This document shows, in pieces, positions 26,616 through 35,490 of a stretch of 64,000 bases of DNA. The DNA is from Acetoanaerobium pronyense. GTDB lineage: Bacteria; Bacillota; Clostridia; Peptostreptococcales; Filifactoraceae. The notes beneath the pieces are model-generated. The model was not told the DNA's origin, did not search any database, and saw only the letters and a list, made by a program, of their open reading frames with translations. The DNA lies in NCBI RefSeq assembly GCF_017874355.1, contig NZ_JAGGLI010000014.1:1-64000 (forward strand), in the 5' to 3' direction. Every line of letters starts with the position of its first letter. The stretch's first letter is position 1. Position numbers and translations under genes: made by a program.

Positions 26616-27728
26616 TTGAAAAAATATGGGATACTCTCAATAAGCATATTTATTTTATTAATATATGCATTTACGGGAGATGTTTACGCACAAAGTATAG
26701 AATATTTAAGGGGTAAGGTTATTGAAATAACCTCTGAAGATTTGGATTTGGACTTCGGGGGAGGAATGTCAGGAGACGTACAATATTTTAAGGTAGAGGT
26801 ACAATCAGGAGAATTGAAAGGTCAAATACTGGAGCTTGAAAACACAAGCTTTGGAGATGAAGTATACGACCTTTGGTTTGAAGTAGGAGATAGAGTTTTT
26901 ATAGAAGTCTATGAAACTGATCAAGGATTTTCAGGTCATGTTGTAGATTATCAAAGGGATATCTATTTAAGTATACTTCTGGTAGTTTTTTTGGTTATTA
27001 TAATTTTAATAGGAAAAATAAAAGGAATTAAAGCAATTATTAGTTTGGGAGTTACTATAATTCTTATATTGAAGATATTAATACCTATGATTCTACGGGG
27101 ATACTCTCCTTTTTATATGTCTCTTTTAACTGCATTTGCATCAACTCTTATCACCTATATTATAATAGGTGGGTTTACAAGCAAAACCATTGGAGCTCTT
27201 GCAGGTACTTTAGTAGGACTTTTTCTAGCAGCATCTATATCATTTATGATTTCAGGATTAGCTCATATAAAAGGAATTTCAGGAGATGAAATAAATATGC
27301 TACTGTATCTTCCGACCGAGATAAACCTAGACCTTACGGGATTATTCCTCGGAGGAGTTATAATTGGAGCACTTGGAGCAGTCATGGACGTAAGCATCTC
27401 CATATCTTCTTCTATATCTGAGATTAAAAAAAATTCTCCCATGATATCATTTAAAGGACTTTTTCTCTCTGGAATGGAGGTTGGAAAAGATATAATGGGA
27501 ACTATGACAAATACTCTTATTTTGGCATATACAGGAGCTTCCCTACCTTTACTTCTTATAATAAATGCCTATGATTTTTCATTTACACGTATGATCAATA
27601 TGGAGTTTATAGCTATAGAGTTTGTGAGAGCTATGGCAGGGAGTATAGGACTTATTGCAGCAATTCCAGCTACTGCACTTACAACTGCATATTTAATGAC
27701 TAGAAAAGAAATGAAAAAGGATGTATAG
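26616..27728 (+). CDS. YibE/F-like multi-pass membrane protein
   Basis: A protein of about 370 residues in the YibE/F family. A signal-like N-terminus (ILSISIFILLIYAF, then VYAQS) precedes an extracytoplasmic beta-rich domain to about residue 110; the rest holds about eight hydrophobic segments, including GALGAVMDVSISISSSI, typical of the family. Function is unknown; a transport or export role has been proposed for relatives. Two starts are possible: TTG 26616 with AAAGGAG 8 bases upstream, used here, or GTG 26607 with TAGGAG upstream. Confidence 0.8.
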   Translation: MKKYGILSISIFILLIYAFTGDVYAQSIEYLRGKVIEITSEDLDLDFGGGMSGDVQYFKVEVQSGELKGQILELENTSFGDEVYDLWFEVGDRVFIEVYETDQGFSGHVVDYQRDIYLSILLVVFLVIIILIGKIKGIKAIISLGVTIILILKILIPMILRGYSPFYMSLLTAFASTLITYIIIGGFTSKTIGALAGTLVGLFLAASISFMISGLAHIKGISGDEINMLLYLPTEINLDLTGLFLGGVIIGALGAVMDVSISISSSISEIKKNSPMISFKGLFLSGMEVGKDIMGTMTNTLILAYTGASLPLLLIINAYDFSFTRMINMEFIAIEFVRAMAGSIGLIAAIPATALTTAYLMTRKEMKKDV

Positions 27729-27778
27729 TTAATTTATAGCTGTCAAATTAAAGACAATAAACACTTAGGAGGTAGGGA

Positions 27779-28309
27779 ATGGAAAGAAAAGGTTTAGTTC
27801 ATGTATATACCGGAAATGGTAAAGGTAAGACTACTGCATCTGTAGGCCTTGGAATAAGAGCAGCAGGGAGAGAATTTAAAGTTGTTATGGTACAGTTTCT
27901 GAAATCTTCTGATACAGGAGAGCTTAAAATAATAGAACAGTTACCTAATTTTGAGGTTCATAGATTTGAAAGACCAAGAGGCTTTTTTTGGACACTTGAT
28001 GAAAATGAAAAAAAGGAGCTTCAAGAGGATATAGATACGGCACTGAGATTTGTGGATGAAAGGCTATCAAAAGGGGATTGTGATATGCTGATACTTGATG
28101 AAATTATGGGAGCTATAGGAAACAATCTCGTAGATCCAAATGTCCTTGCATCAAAAATAGCTAATAGAAAAGAACACTTAGAGGTAGTACTTACTGGGAG
28201 AAATGTGCCAGAAGTTATAAAAGAAATAGCGGATTATGTATCTGAAATAAACCCTATAAAACATCCATTTGACAAAGGAATACCTGCAAGAAGAGGAATA
28301 GAAGATTAA
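27779..28309 (+). CDS. cobO: Cob(I)yrinic acid a,c-diamide adenosyltransferase
   Basis: A 176-residue CobA/CobO/BtuR-type adenosyltransferase, which attaches the 5'-deoxyadenosyl ligand from ATP to reduced cobalt in corrinoids. The P-loop GNGKGKTT is at residues 12-19, and VMVQFLKSSDTGE and DEIMGAI are the other family motifs. AGGAGG lies 6 bases before the ATG. It ends with a strong terminator and lies upstream of the cobalamin riboswitch at 30390, so that switch does not control it. It complements the corrin cluster 2.5 kb downstream. Confidence 0.94.
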   Translation: MERKGLVHVYTGNGKGKTTASVGLGIRAAGREFKVVMVQFLKSSDTGELKIIEQLPNFEVHRFERPRGFFWTLDENEKKELQEDIDTALRFVDERLSKGDCDMLILDEIMGAIGNNLVDPNVLASKIANRKEHLEVVLTGRNVPEVIKEIADYVSEINPIKHPFDKGIPARRGIED

Positions 28310-28332
28310 GAACTTTGTTTTATTACCTATAG

Positions 28333-28377
28333 AGGACTTTCTTCACTTTTAGTTTGAAGTGAAGAAAGTCCTTTTAT
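28333..28377 (+). terminator. Strong Rho-independent terminator between convergent genes
   Basis: A perfect 16-base-pair stem (28333-28348 with 28357-28372), 8-base loop, followed by TTTT. It lies between cobO and the minus-strand HAD gene. Confidence 0.9.
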
Positions 28378-28387
28378 AGATTTTGAT

Positions 28388-29116
28388 TTAATATAAAGTT
28401 TGTATTTGATCAGGATGAAATGAGTATATTACATCTTTTCTCTCTATTATTATCTCTGCCTTATCTCTGAGTTCAGTATCGTTTTTAATATCCATCAAAA
28501 GCTCTTTTGCAGGATTTATTGCTATAGGCTTTCCAACCCTTTTTAGCATGGAAAAATCACCATGGGTATCACCATAGGCAAAGGAGCTACCTAGGTCTAT
28601 ATTATGTTTTTCTACAAAATAATTTATAGCTTTGTCTTTACTCTCAGAGTCCCACATTGGAACTATCCTTCCTGTAAATATATCATCTCTAAAAATATAT
28701 TCTGTACCTTTAAACTCAGTTACATTGTATTTTTTAGCCATTCTTTTTACAAGATAATCAGGACTTCCAGATATAAATATTACCGTATGGCCACTATCCT
28801 TATGCCATTTGATTCTTGACCTTGTGTATCTATAAACCCTCTCGGATTTTTGATCAATTACATTTTGACTTGTAAATTCAATACTTTCCCTTGGTACACC
28901 AGTTAGAGCATCAATATATATACTTGCAAGTTCTAAAAGGTAGTCATCATAATTACCCTGTCTTTTATCCCAGTCATTAAAAGCCGTTTTTGCATGTCCA
29001 TGCCACATAAGGGGATCGATTATATCAAACTTTATTAATTTTTTAAAATGCTCAGTCATAAGAGAGTCCCTATAAAAAGTTCCATCTATATCGAAAAAAG
29101 CTGCTATTTTCTTCAT
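28388..29116 (-). CDS. HAD-superfamily phosphatase (HAD-IB, SerB-like)
   Basis: A 242-residue haloacid dehalogenase-type hydrolase. Motif I is FFDIDGT with nucleophile Asp9 and acid/base Asp11, motif II is VIFISGSPDYLV, and motif III/IV is KAINYFVEKH...FAYGDTHGDFSML. The subfamily (HAD-IB) includes phosphoserine and lipid-phosphate phosphatases; the substrate cannot be assigned. The start is ATG 29116, with GGAGG 7 bases upstream; a longer frame upstream would add a hydrophobic stretch but overlaps the divergent promoter region and lacks a ribosome site. Transcribed alone, divergent from the unknown gene at 29232. Confidence 0.87.
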   Translation of the reverse strand: MKKIAAFFDIDGTFYRDSLMTEHFKKLIKFDIIDPLMWHGHAKTAFNDWDKRQGNYDDYLLELASIYIDALTGVPRESIEFTSQNVIDQKSERVYRYTRSRIKWHKDSGHTVIFISGSPDYLVKRMAKKYNVTEFKGTEYIFRDDIFTGRIVPMWDSESKDKAINYFVEKHNIDLGSSFAYGDTHGDFSMLKRVGKPIAINPAKELLMDIKNDTELRDKAEIIIERKDVIYSFHPDQIQTLY

Positions 29117-29231
29117 CGTAATACCTCCTTGTTTATATTTAATTATGTTAGAATATACAATGAATAAGGTAATAAATGCAAGGGAAAAAATACATATAAT
29201 AATTATGTACCATAATTTGGAGAGTGAAACC

Positions 29232-30302
29232 ATGAAATTTGAATTTTCTAAAATAACTAGATCTAGACTCATGGGAAGTATGGGTCTTCATATAAAGTGG
29301 AAAAAAGAAGATAAGTACTTTCATCAGTTTTTTTTGCTTGATTCAGAAGGGGATGGAATAGCTGATTATGTAGGCCTTTATGACCCATTAGAGGAAGAAG
29401 TCTTTCAAGAAGAAGCAAGACTAACAGGAGGGCTTGGCTCACCCTTTTCAAGACTCACTAAAAAAGAAACCCTAAATCTTCTTTATGAGTATGCAAAAGC
29501 AAATATAAACAAAGGAATATCTTTGCCTGAACCCTTTGAAGATTATAAGGATTTCTTAATTAAGGATGTGAAAGTAGATTCAAAAAAATTATTTATGAAG
29601 CTCTGTATTTCCCTATCTAGTGAAGTAGAGTTTATAAATTATATGGCTATGAGGCTAATAGCCAACGACATTCAAGCTCTGAAATATTTTTCTAATGATA
29701 TAGAAGCATTTCCAATAGTTGCAAAGCAAGGGGCAACTCTGTTGAAAAATACTGTTAGCCATGTATCCGGGCATAGATATTCATGTGTAGCAATATTTGA
29801 AGATCATACTGGATTTTACTCTCAAACCCTAGGATTTACTTTAAAGGAAGAAGAAAATTATATTCTAAGAGCTGTACTTAAAGGAAAAAATCATAAGCTC
29901 TCTAGGGAAGAGATAGCAAACGAAATGAAAAGAACGGAATTTATAGCCACTTTTAAAAATAATAACTCAAATTCAAAAGAAAAACTTATATCTATTCTTC
30001 CAACCTTATATAAGGTTCCTTTTGGAAAGGGAGATTTGTATACTAAGTTTAGACCAAACAATAGCCATGTGAAAAAATCCGAGTATATTATAAGTGATGA
30101 CCTTGAGGGGATATATTTTATTTCAAAAAAAGAAATAGTTTTTTCTGCCTTAGATGAGCAGTCCTATAAAAACGGATTAAAAATTCTATCTCATATAGAA
30201 TCCTTACTTTTAAATAGTGAATTTATATTCCCAAACCCTGTAATTTATGATTTTGCTGAAGCAAAGGAAAGCACCTTTGCCCAATTTCTTGCAAATATAT
30301 GA
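29232..30302 (+). CDS. Uncharacterised 356-residue protein
   Basis: I do not recognise this protein. It is 356 residues, hydrophilic, without signal peptide, membrane segment or obvious nucleotide or metal motif. The N-terminus contains IKWKKEDKYFHQFFLLDSEGDGIADYVGLYDP, of which DSEGDGIADY looks like an acidic loop (similar in spacing to calcium-binding DxDxDG loops, possibly coincidental). The start was set at ATG 29232, with GGAGAG 7 bases upstream; the frame is open to 29145 without support. It shares a 115-base divergent region with the HAD phosphatase gene, where an extended -10 (TGTTAGAAT, 29146-29154) points rightward. Confidence 0.75.
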   Translation: MKFEFSKITRSRLMGSMGLHIKWKKEDKYFHQFFLLDSEGDGIADYVGLYDPLEEEVFQEEARLTGGLGSPFSRLTKKETLNLLYEYAKANINKGISLPEPFEDYKDFLIKDVKVDSKKLFMKLCISLSSEVEFINYMAMRLIANDIQALKYFSNDIEAFPIVAKQGATLLKNTVSHVSGHRYSCVAIFEDHTGFYSQTLGFTLKEEENYILRAVLKGKNHKLSREEIANEMKRTEFIATFKNNNSNSKEKLISILPTLYKVPFGKGDLYTKFRPNNSHVKKSEYIISDDLEGIYFISKKEIVFSALDEQSYKNGLKILSHIESLLLNSEFIFPNPVIYDFAEAKESTFAQFLANI

Positions 30303-30389
30303 TTCAGATAAGACACTAGAGGAAAGCTAGACTGTGAATATCTTTATATTTATGATATTATAGATAAAAATAGAATAAAATGATATCTC

Positions 30390-30550
30390 GGTTCTAATAA
30401 CAGATTAATAGGGAAAGAGGTTAGATTCCTCTGCAGCCCCCGCTACTGTGAAAGATGACGATGTCCATATATCCACTGCTTTTTTAGAGCGGGAAGGTTG
30501 GGCAAAGGATGATTCTTAGTCAGGAGACCTGCCTAGATGTACTAAAAACC
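30390..30550 (+). promoter_or_regulatory. Cobalamin (B12) riboswitch
   Basis: A complete adenosylcobalamin-type aptamer. Closing GGTT (30390-30393) and AACC (30547-30550) enclose the conserved GCAGCCCCCGC (30433-30443) with CTACTGTG, the CCACTG (30473-30478) and GGGAAGG (30491-30497) pair, and the B12 box AGTCAGGAGACCTGCC (30518-30533). It is followed by a CCTTC/GAAGG hairpin (30549-30563) and a terminator at 30601-30627. GGATT at 30563-30567 could pair with AATCC of the terminator (30602-30606) as a possible antiterminator, which is my inference. It controls the cob/cbi operon starting at 30700; B12 binding should cause termination. Confidence 0.95.
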
Positions 30551-30600
30551 TTCGGAGGGAAGGGATTATAAGATATCTTACTATAAATCTAGATATATTG

Positions 30601-30627
30601 AAATCCAAGCGAAGGCTTGGATTTTTT
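30601..30627 (+). terminator. Riboswitch-controlled terminator
   Basis: AAATCCAAGC (30601-30610) and GCTTGGATTT (30615-30624) form a perfect 10-base-pair stem with a GAAG loop and a six-T tract. It lies between the B12 aptamer and the first cob gene, the expected expression platform. Confidence 0.92.
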
Positions 30628-30699
30628 ACGTTAATTTTAAGCTATTCTTCTTTGAAATATTAATTGATAATACATATGGAGAAACAAATGGGAGGGTAT

Positions 30700-32070
30700 A
30701 TGAAACGAATATTGATTGGAGCGACCAGTAGTGGATGTGGAAAAACTACAATAACATCAGGGATTATAAAAGCTCTCTCTGATAGAGGAATGAAAATTCA
30801 ACCCTACAAGGTAGGACCTGATTATATAGATACCTCATATCATAAATTGGCAGCAGGTATTACATCAAGAAACTTAGATAACTTTATTTTGGATACCCAA
30901 GAAATAAAAAACATATTTTCTAAGAACTCTAAAGATGTTGATATATCAGTAGTTGAGGGAGTGATGGGCTTTTATGACGGCTATCAATCAGATTCAGATT
31001 ACTGCTCTACTGCTTCGATGGCAAAGATTCTAGACTGTCCAGCAATACTTATAATAGATGGAAAAGGAATGGCTTCATCAGCAGCCGCAATTGTAAAAGG
31101 CTTTAAAGAATTTGATAAAGATGTAAGACTAGAGGGCGTCATAATAAATAATATAGGATCTGATTCTCACTATAATATTTTAAAAGAAGCAATAGAGAAA
31201 AATGTAGAAATAAAAGTGCTTGGAAGAATACCAAATGTCAGTGAAATATCTCTGCCTTCTAGACATCTGGGGCTTGTATTAGGTACTGAAATTGAGGATG
31301 CAAAAGAAAAAGTTGAAAAAATGGCAGAGCTTGTAAATAAACATATAGATATTGAAAAGCTTTTAGAGATTGCATCAGATGTCAGTAAACTTCCAGAAAT
31401 CTCTACAGAAAAAAAACATAAAACAAATGTAAAGCTTGGACTGGCTCTTGATAAGGCATTTAATTTTTATTACGAGGACTCACTGGATATTTTAAGAGAC
31501 TTAGGAGTTGAAATTGTAAAATTTAGTCCTTTAACAGATAGCTCTATACCCGATTGCCACGGACTTTATTTTGGAGGAGGATATCCAGAGATATTTGCAA
31601 GTGAACTATCGTCAAACACTTCTATGATAGAGTCTATAAAAAAGGCTTACCAAGCTAATATGCCTATTTATGGTGAATGTGGAGGACTTATGTATTTGGG
31701 AGAATCTCTAGTTGATCTTGAAGGAAATGAATATAAAATGGCAGCTTTATTAAAAGGTAAAAGTAAAATGACTAAAGGTCTTAAAAGATTTGGATATTCA
31801 AAAGGGGTTCTCTTAGAAGATACAATAATAGGGACAAAGGGTCAGGAGGTAAAAGGCCATGAATTTCATCACTCTACATTTGAAACAGATTTAAAACCTG
31901 TTTATGAAATGAAGAAAGTAAGATATGACAATAAAGTAGATAGATGGGCAGGAGGATATAAATCAAAAAATACTTTTGCATCTTACCTTCATACACATTT
32001 TTGCTCAGATTATAACTTGGCTTATAAATTCTGCGAAAAAATGGAGGAATATCGTGACAGTAATATATAG
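30700..32070 (+). CDS. cbiA: Cobyrinate a,c-diamide synthase
   Basis: A 456-residue CbiA/CobB enzyme that amidates the a and c acetate side chains of cobyrinate using glutamine and ATP. The N-terminal P-loop ATPase part has TSSGCGKTTITSG, and the C-terminal class I glutaminase domain contains the nucleophile Cys in YGECGGLMYLGESL and the catalytic His near GHEFHHSTF. The start is ambiguous: ATG 30700 (GGGAGG 4 bases upstream, best match to family N-termini) is used; ATG 30688 with GGAG 6 bases upstream is possible. It is the first gene behind the B12 riboswitch. Its 3' end overlaps cbiB by 17 bases. Confidence 0.94.
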   Translation: MKRILIGATSSGCGKTTITSGIIKALSDRGMKIQPYKVGPDYIDTSYHKLAAGITSRNLDNFILDTQEIKNIFSKNSKDVDISVVEGVMGFYDGYQSDSDYCSTASMAKILDCPAILIIDGKGMASSAAAIVKGFKEFDKDVRLEGVIINNIGSDSHYNILKEAIEKNVEIKVLGRIPNVSEISLPSRHLGLVLGTEIEDAKEKVEKMAELVNKHIDIEKLLEIASDVSKLPEISTEKKHKTNVKLGLALDKAFNFYYEDSLDILRDLGVEIVKFSPLTDSSIPDCHGLYFGGGYPEIFASELSSNTSMIESIKKAYQANMPIYGECGGLMYLGESLVDLEGNEYKMAALLKGKSKMTKGLKRFGYSKGVLLEDTIIGTKGQEVKGHEFHHSTFETDLKPVYEMKKVRYDNKVDRWAGGYKSKNTFASYLHTHFCSDYNLAYKFCEKMEEYRDSNI

Positions 32071-33013
32071 CATACTTATAGCCTTTTTTCTTGATATTAT
32101 TTTTGGAGACCCTTATGGATTTCCACATCCTGTAATTTACATAGGAAAATTTATAACATGGATGGAAAATCTAATAAGAAGAAAAGCACAAAAGAAAAAT
32201 TTTAAAAAATTTGGAGCAGTGCTTTTACTAAGCACAGTTTCTATAAGCTTCTTAACGGCATATTTAGTTACAGGAGCTGCTTATAGAATAAGTTTATTTG
32301 CTGGGATATTTGTTGAAGGATTTATACTTTATACTACATTTTCAGTAAAATGCCTTAAAGACGAAGCCATTAAGATATATGAAGTTGTAAACAAGGGAGA
32401 TTTAAAAGAAGCTAGAAAAGCCCTTTCATACATAGTTGGAAGAGATACAAATGAGCTTGAATTTGACGACATAAATAGAGCGGTAATAGAGACAGTAGCA
32501 GAAAATACTGTTGATGGGTTTATTGCACCCTTATTATATGGTTTGGTAGGTGGAGCTCCACTTGCCATTGCCTACAAGGCTATAAATACTTTGGATTCGA
32601 TGGTTGGGTACAAAAATGAAAAATATATGGATTTAGGTTTTTTTTCTGCTAAGACAGATGATATTGCAAATTTTATTCCAGCAAGACTTTCACCATTTTT
32701 TTTCTCAATTGGAGCTTTATTCTTAGGATATGATTACAAAAATGCTTTCAAAATAAGTATAAGAGACAGAAAAAATCACAGTAGTCCAAACAGCGCACTT
32801 TCAGAGGGAGCTGTAGCTGGAGCATTAGGAATACAGCTTGGAGGCACAAATATATACTTTGGAGTACCAGTCTTTAAACCCACAATAGGAGATAAGATTA
32901 GAAAAATAGATTCAGGTGACATCAAAAAAACCTGCAAACTGATGTATGGATGTTCAATATCATCTATAATAGTTATGACAGTAATATTTATATTAAAGGA
33001 GTCTATGATATGA
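32054..33013 (+). CDS. cbiB: Adenosylcobinamide-phosphate synthase
   Basis: A 319-residue membrane enzyme that joins aminopropanol phosphate to adenosylcobyric acid. It starts with a hydrophobic helix and the conserved DIIFGDPYGFPHPVIYIGK motif; further family segments are ETVAENTVDGFIAPLLYGLVGG and AINTLDSMVGYKNEKY. The start is GTG 32054 with GGAGG 7-8 bases upstream, inside the end of cbiA, and the longer frame has no support. It overlaps the next gene by 4 bases (ATGA), so translation is coupled. Confidence 0.94.
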   Translation: MTVIYSILIAFFLDIIFGDPYGFPHPVIYIGKFITWMENLIRRKAQKKNFKKFGAVLLLSTVSISFLTAYLVTGAAYRISLFAGIFVEGFILYTTFSVKCLKDEAIKIYEVVNKGDLKEARKALSYIVGRDTNELEFDDINRAVIETVAENTVDGFIAPLLYGLVGGAPLAIAYKAINTLDSMVGYKNEKYMDLGFFSAKTDDIANFIPARLSPFFFSIGALFLGYDYKNAFKISIRDRKNHSSPNSALSEGAVAGALGIQLGGTNIYFGVPVFKPTIGDKIRKIDSGDIKKTCKLMYGCSISSIIVMTVIFILKESMI

Positions 33014-33507
33014 AAATTCCAAAGCTTAGTCTTACATTCACCACATTCCTCTTAGGAGGATACTTACTTTCATTTTTTAATATTGGAGGAAGTCTATTTT
33101 CATTTGCAAGTTTGCCGGCTATATTTTATACATTTATAGCATCTCCATTTGAATCAGGGCTATTAGGAGGTCTTATATTTCTTGCATCTGGACTTTACAA
33201 AGGATTTCCTGAGGATATTATTCCGAGGATACTTATATCCATATCAGTGGGCCTGGGAGTATATCTATTTGCATTTTTTAGAGAAAAAGATATAAAAATA
33301 TCTCTATTGCTTCTTTCTATAATTCCTCCTCTACTTACATTTTTTAGTTTGTTTTTCTTTTATGGAGTAGATATTGCAGCTACAATGACAAAAGCTCTAA
33401 TTTTTACTATGGTGTTTAATGGAACATCAGCCATTGTAATTAGAAAAGCAATAAACAAAAAGAATCAAAAAGGAGTGTTTGCAGAGTGGCTAAACAGCAG
33501 GAGATAG
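33010..33507 (+). CDS. Uncharacterised membrane protein in the cobalamin operon
   Basis: I do not recognise this 165-residue protein. It is almost entirely hydrophobic, with about five segments (from about residues 10-30 to 125-150) and small polar loops, and ends in a basic tail. The ATG overlaps the cbiB stop (ATGA), and its 3' end overlaps the cobD start by 22 bases, so it is firmly within the operon. It does not look like CbiM/CbiN cobalt transport components, which have other signatures. A role in corrinoid precursor or cobalt transport, or as a membrane partner of CbiB, is possible but only by position. Confidence 0.8.
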   Translation: MKIPKLSLTFTTFLLGGYLLSFFNIGGSLFSFASLPAIFYTFIASPFESGLLGGLIFLASGLYKGFPEDIIPRILISISVGLGVYLFAFFREKDIKISLLLLSIIPPLLTFFSLFFFYGVDIAATMTKALIFTMVFNGTSAIVIRKAINKKNQKGVFAEWLNSRR

Positions 33508-34580
33508 AGTCAGGAAGTCATGGTGCAGATGTAAAGCTCTCAGCCATTAAATACAATATTGATGAAAATAATATAATTGATTTTAGCTCCAATGTTAATG
33601 TTATTAAAAATAATATAAATTTTTCAGAAGTGGCTACTAAAATATCTGAAAAAATAGATATATATCCTGATATAAGATATAAAGATCTGAGAGAGAATCT
33701 TGGAAAAATTTTAGAGGTACAGTCTGAAGCTATAATACCAGGGAATGGAGCCACAGAGCTTATTTATCTTATTACAAAAATCCCGAGGTTCAAGAAAATA
33801 GGGATTTTCAATCCCACCTTCTGCGAATATGAAAGAGGAGCAAAAATAGGAGGAAAGAGTATAAAGGAGCTTGATTTTAAGCTTTTGAAAGCCTCAGAGG
33901 ATGAAATTGATAAGGAGATTGAAAATCTAGACCTTTTGATTTTATGCAACCCCAATAATCCTACTGGAGAAATTGCGGATATTTCCGGGCTTTTAAAAAT
34001 AGCAACGAAGAGAAATATATATATATTTGTAGATGAAACGTTTATGGATTTTAGTGAAAAAGAAAATATCAGCCTTATTGAAAAATCAAAGACTTTAGAT
34101 AATATTATAGTTCTTAAAGCCATAACTAAGTTTCATGGTATGCCTGGAGCAAGATTAGGATACATAGTGTGTTATGACAAAGAGCTTATAAAAGAACTTT
34201 GGCTCTTTAAGGAACCATGGACAGTCAATGTCTTGGCTGAAGAGCTTGTAGGTCATATTTTCAATAAGGATTTTAAGATAGAGTCAAAAAAATACTATAA
34301 AATTGAAAGACAAAGACTTAAAGAACTTTACAAATCTATCGGCTTAACAGTATCAGAATCCCAGACAAACTATCTTTTACTTAAATTGAACGATGGATTT
34401 AAAGGAACAGATTTAAAAGAAAGGCTTCTTTTGGAAAAGGGACTACTCATAAGAACCTGTAATGATTTTAAGGGATTAGATGATAGTTATATAAGGATTG
34501 CCATTAAAAAAGAGTATGAAAACAATAATCTTTTTGAAAGTATAAAAAAGATTTGTGGAGGAATTAATGCAGTACTTTGA
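33486..34580 (+). CDS. cobD: Threonine-phosphate decarboxylase (aminotransferase fold)
   Basis: A 364-residue PLP enzyme of the class I/II aminotransferase fold, best assigned as L-threonine-O-3-phosphate decarboxylase, which makes (R)-1-aminopropan-2-yl phosphate for CbiB. Family segments: HGADV near residue 11, DFSSNVN, GNGATELIYLI, CNPNNPTGEI, DETFMDF and the PLP lysine in KAITKFHGMPGARLGY. The alternative is histidinol-phosphate aminotransferase, but the neighbours (cbiB upstream, threonine kinase downstream) favour CobD. The start is GTG 33486 with AGGAG 10 bases upstream. Confidence 0.92.
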   Translation: MAKQQEIESGSHGADVKLSAIKYNIDENNIIDFSSNVNVIKNNINFSEVATKISEKIDIYPDIRYKDLRENLGKILEVQSEAIIPGNGATELIYLITKIPRFKKIGIFNPTFCEYERGAKIGGKSIKELDFKLLKASEDEIDKEIENLDLLILCNPNNPTGEIADISGLLKIATKRNIYIFVDETFMDFSEKENISLIEKSKTLDNIIVLKAITKFHGMPGARLGYIVCYDKELIKELWLFKEPWTVNVLAEELVGHIFNKDFKIESKKYYKIERQRLKELYKSIGLTVSESQTNYLLLKLNDGFKGTDLKERLLLEKGLLIRTCNDFKGLDDSYIRIAIKKEYENNNLFESIKKICGGINAVL

Positions 34581-35490
34581 AGAGCTGAAAAAACAAAGAT
34601 ATGGAGATTATAAAGATGCTCACATGGGTTATTGCCCTGCATCTTGCGGAGAAATAATCCAAGGAAATCTAACTGATGGAGAATTTCTTACATCCTACAC
34701 TATCAATAAATTTTCCACAGTTTTAATAAAAAGAGATAACTTGAATATAAGACCTAGGTGTTCGCAAAAAACTATTCTTGCAGTAGAAAATTTTTTTGAA
34801 GATTTTGGCGAGAGAAATGAATTAAAAGATATATCCATCTATATAAACTCAGATATCCCTAGAAGCAAAGGGATGTCAAGCTCTACAGCCGATATTGGAG
34901 CAGCCCTAGGTGCGTGTATGTCTTATCTAAATATTACTCTCGATTCAGAGGATTTAACAAAGCGTGCAGCTAAAATAGAGCCTACAGATTCAATTTATTA
35001 TGAGAATCTAACATATATAAATCCGCTCACTGGGAACAAGATTGAAGATATAGGAAAATTAAGTGATCTGGATGTTATTATACTTGAACCAGATGAGACA
35101 GTAGAGACAAGCGACATGAGAAAAATATCATCCTATGAAGACTATAAAAGTAAAAATATAAATACCTATAAAGAAATTTTCAAAAGTCTTAAAGATTCTA
35201 TAGAAAAAAATGATATGAAAAAAATGGGAGAGACGGCTATAAAGAGTGCTTTTCTAAATCAGAAGCTTTTATATAAGCCTCATCTTGAGGATATAGTGGA
35301 TGCATCTCTTTTATCTGGAGCATTTGGAGTCAATATTGCCCATAGCGGAAGTGTATTAGGAATACTTCTAAATGAATATAATAATAAAAATCATTTATAT
35401 AATAATTTAAGTAAAGAGATTAAAGAATATTACAATAAAATGTACACGGTAAAAATTATAAAGGGAGGTATTGGTTTTGGAAAACTCTAA
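34567..35490 (+). CDS. pduX: GHMP-family L-threonine kinase (PduX-like)
   Basis: A 307-residue GHMP kinase. The N-terminal ASCGEIIQGNL and the glycine/serine-rich ATP-binding motif PRSKGMSSSTADIGAA identify the PduX-like L-threonine kinase group, which makes threonine phosphate, the CobD substrate. Its position directly after cobD, overlapping by 14 bases, supports this. The start was set at ATG 34567 (GGAGGA 4 bases upstream); GTG 34555 is in frame but would overlap its own ribosome site. Gene name by homology and context, not residue-level proof. Confidence 0.87.
   Translation: MQYFEELKKQRYGDYKDAHMGYCPASCGEIIQGNLTDGEFLTSYTINKFSTVLIKRDNLNIRPRCSQKTILAVENFFEDFGERNELKDISIYINSDIPRSKGMSSSTADIGAALGACMSYLNITLDSEDLTKRAAKIEPTDSIYYENLTYINPLTGNKIEDIGKLSDLDVIILEPDETVETSDMRKISSYEDYKSKNINTYKEIFKSLKDSIEKNDMKKMGETAIKSAFLNQKLLYKPHLEDIVDASLLSGAFGVNIAHSGSVLGILLNEYNNKNHLYNNLSKEIKEYYNKMYTVKIIKGGIGFGKL

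Noticed and set aside
29117-29272. Hydrophobic N-terminal extension of the HAD phosphatase
   Set aside because: No ribosome site supports it, it overlaps the divergent gene, and the HAD motif normally begins within ten residues of the start.
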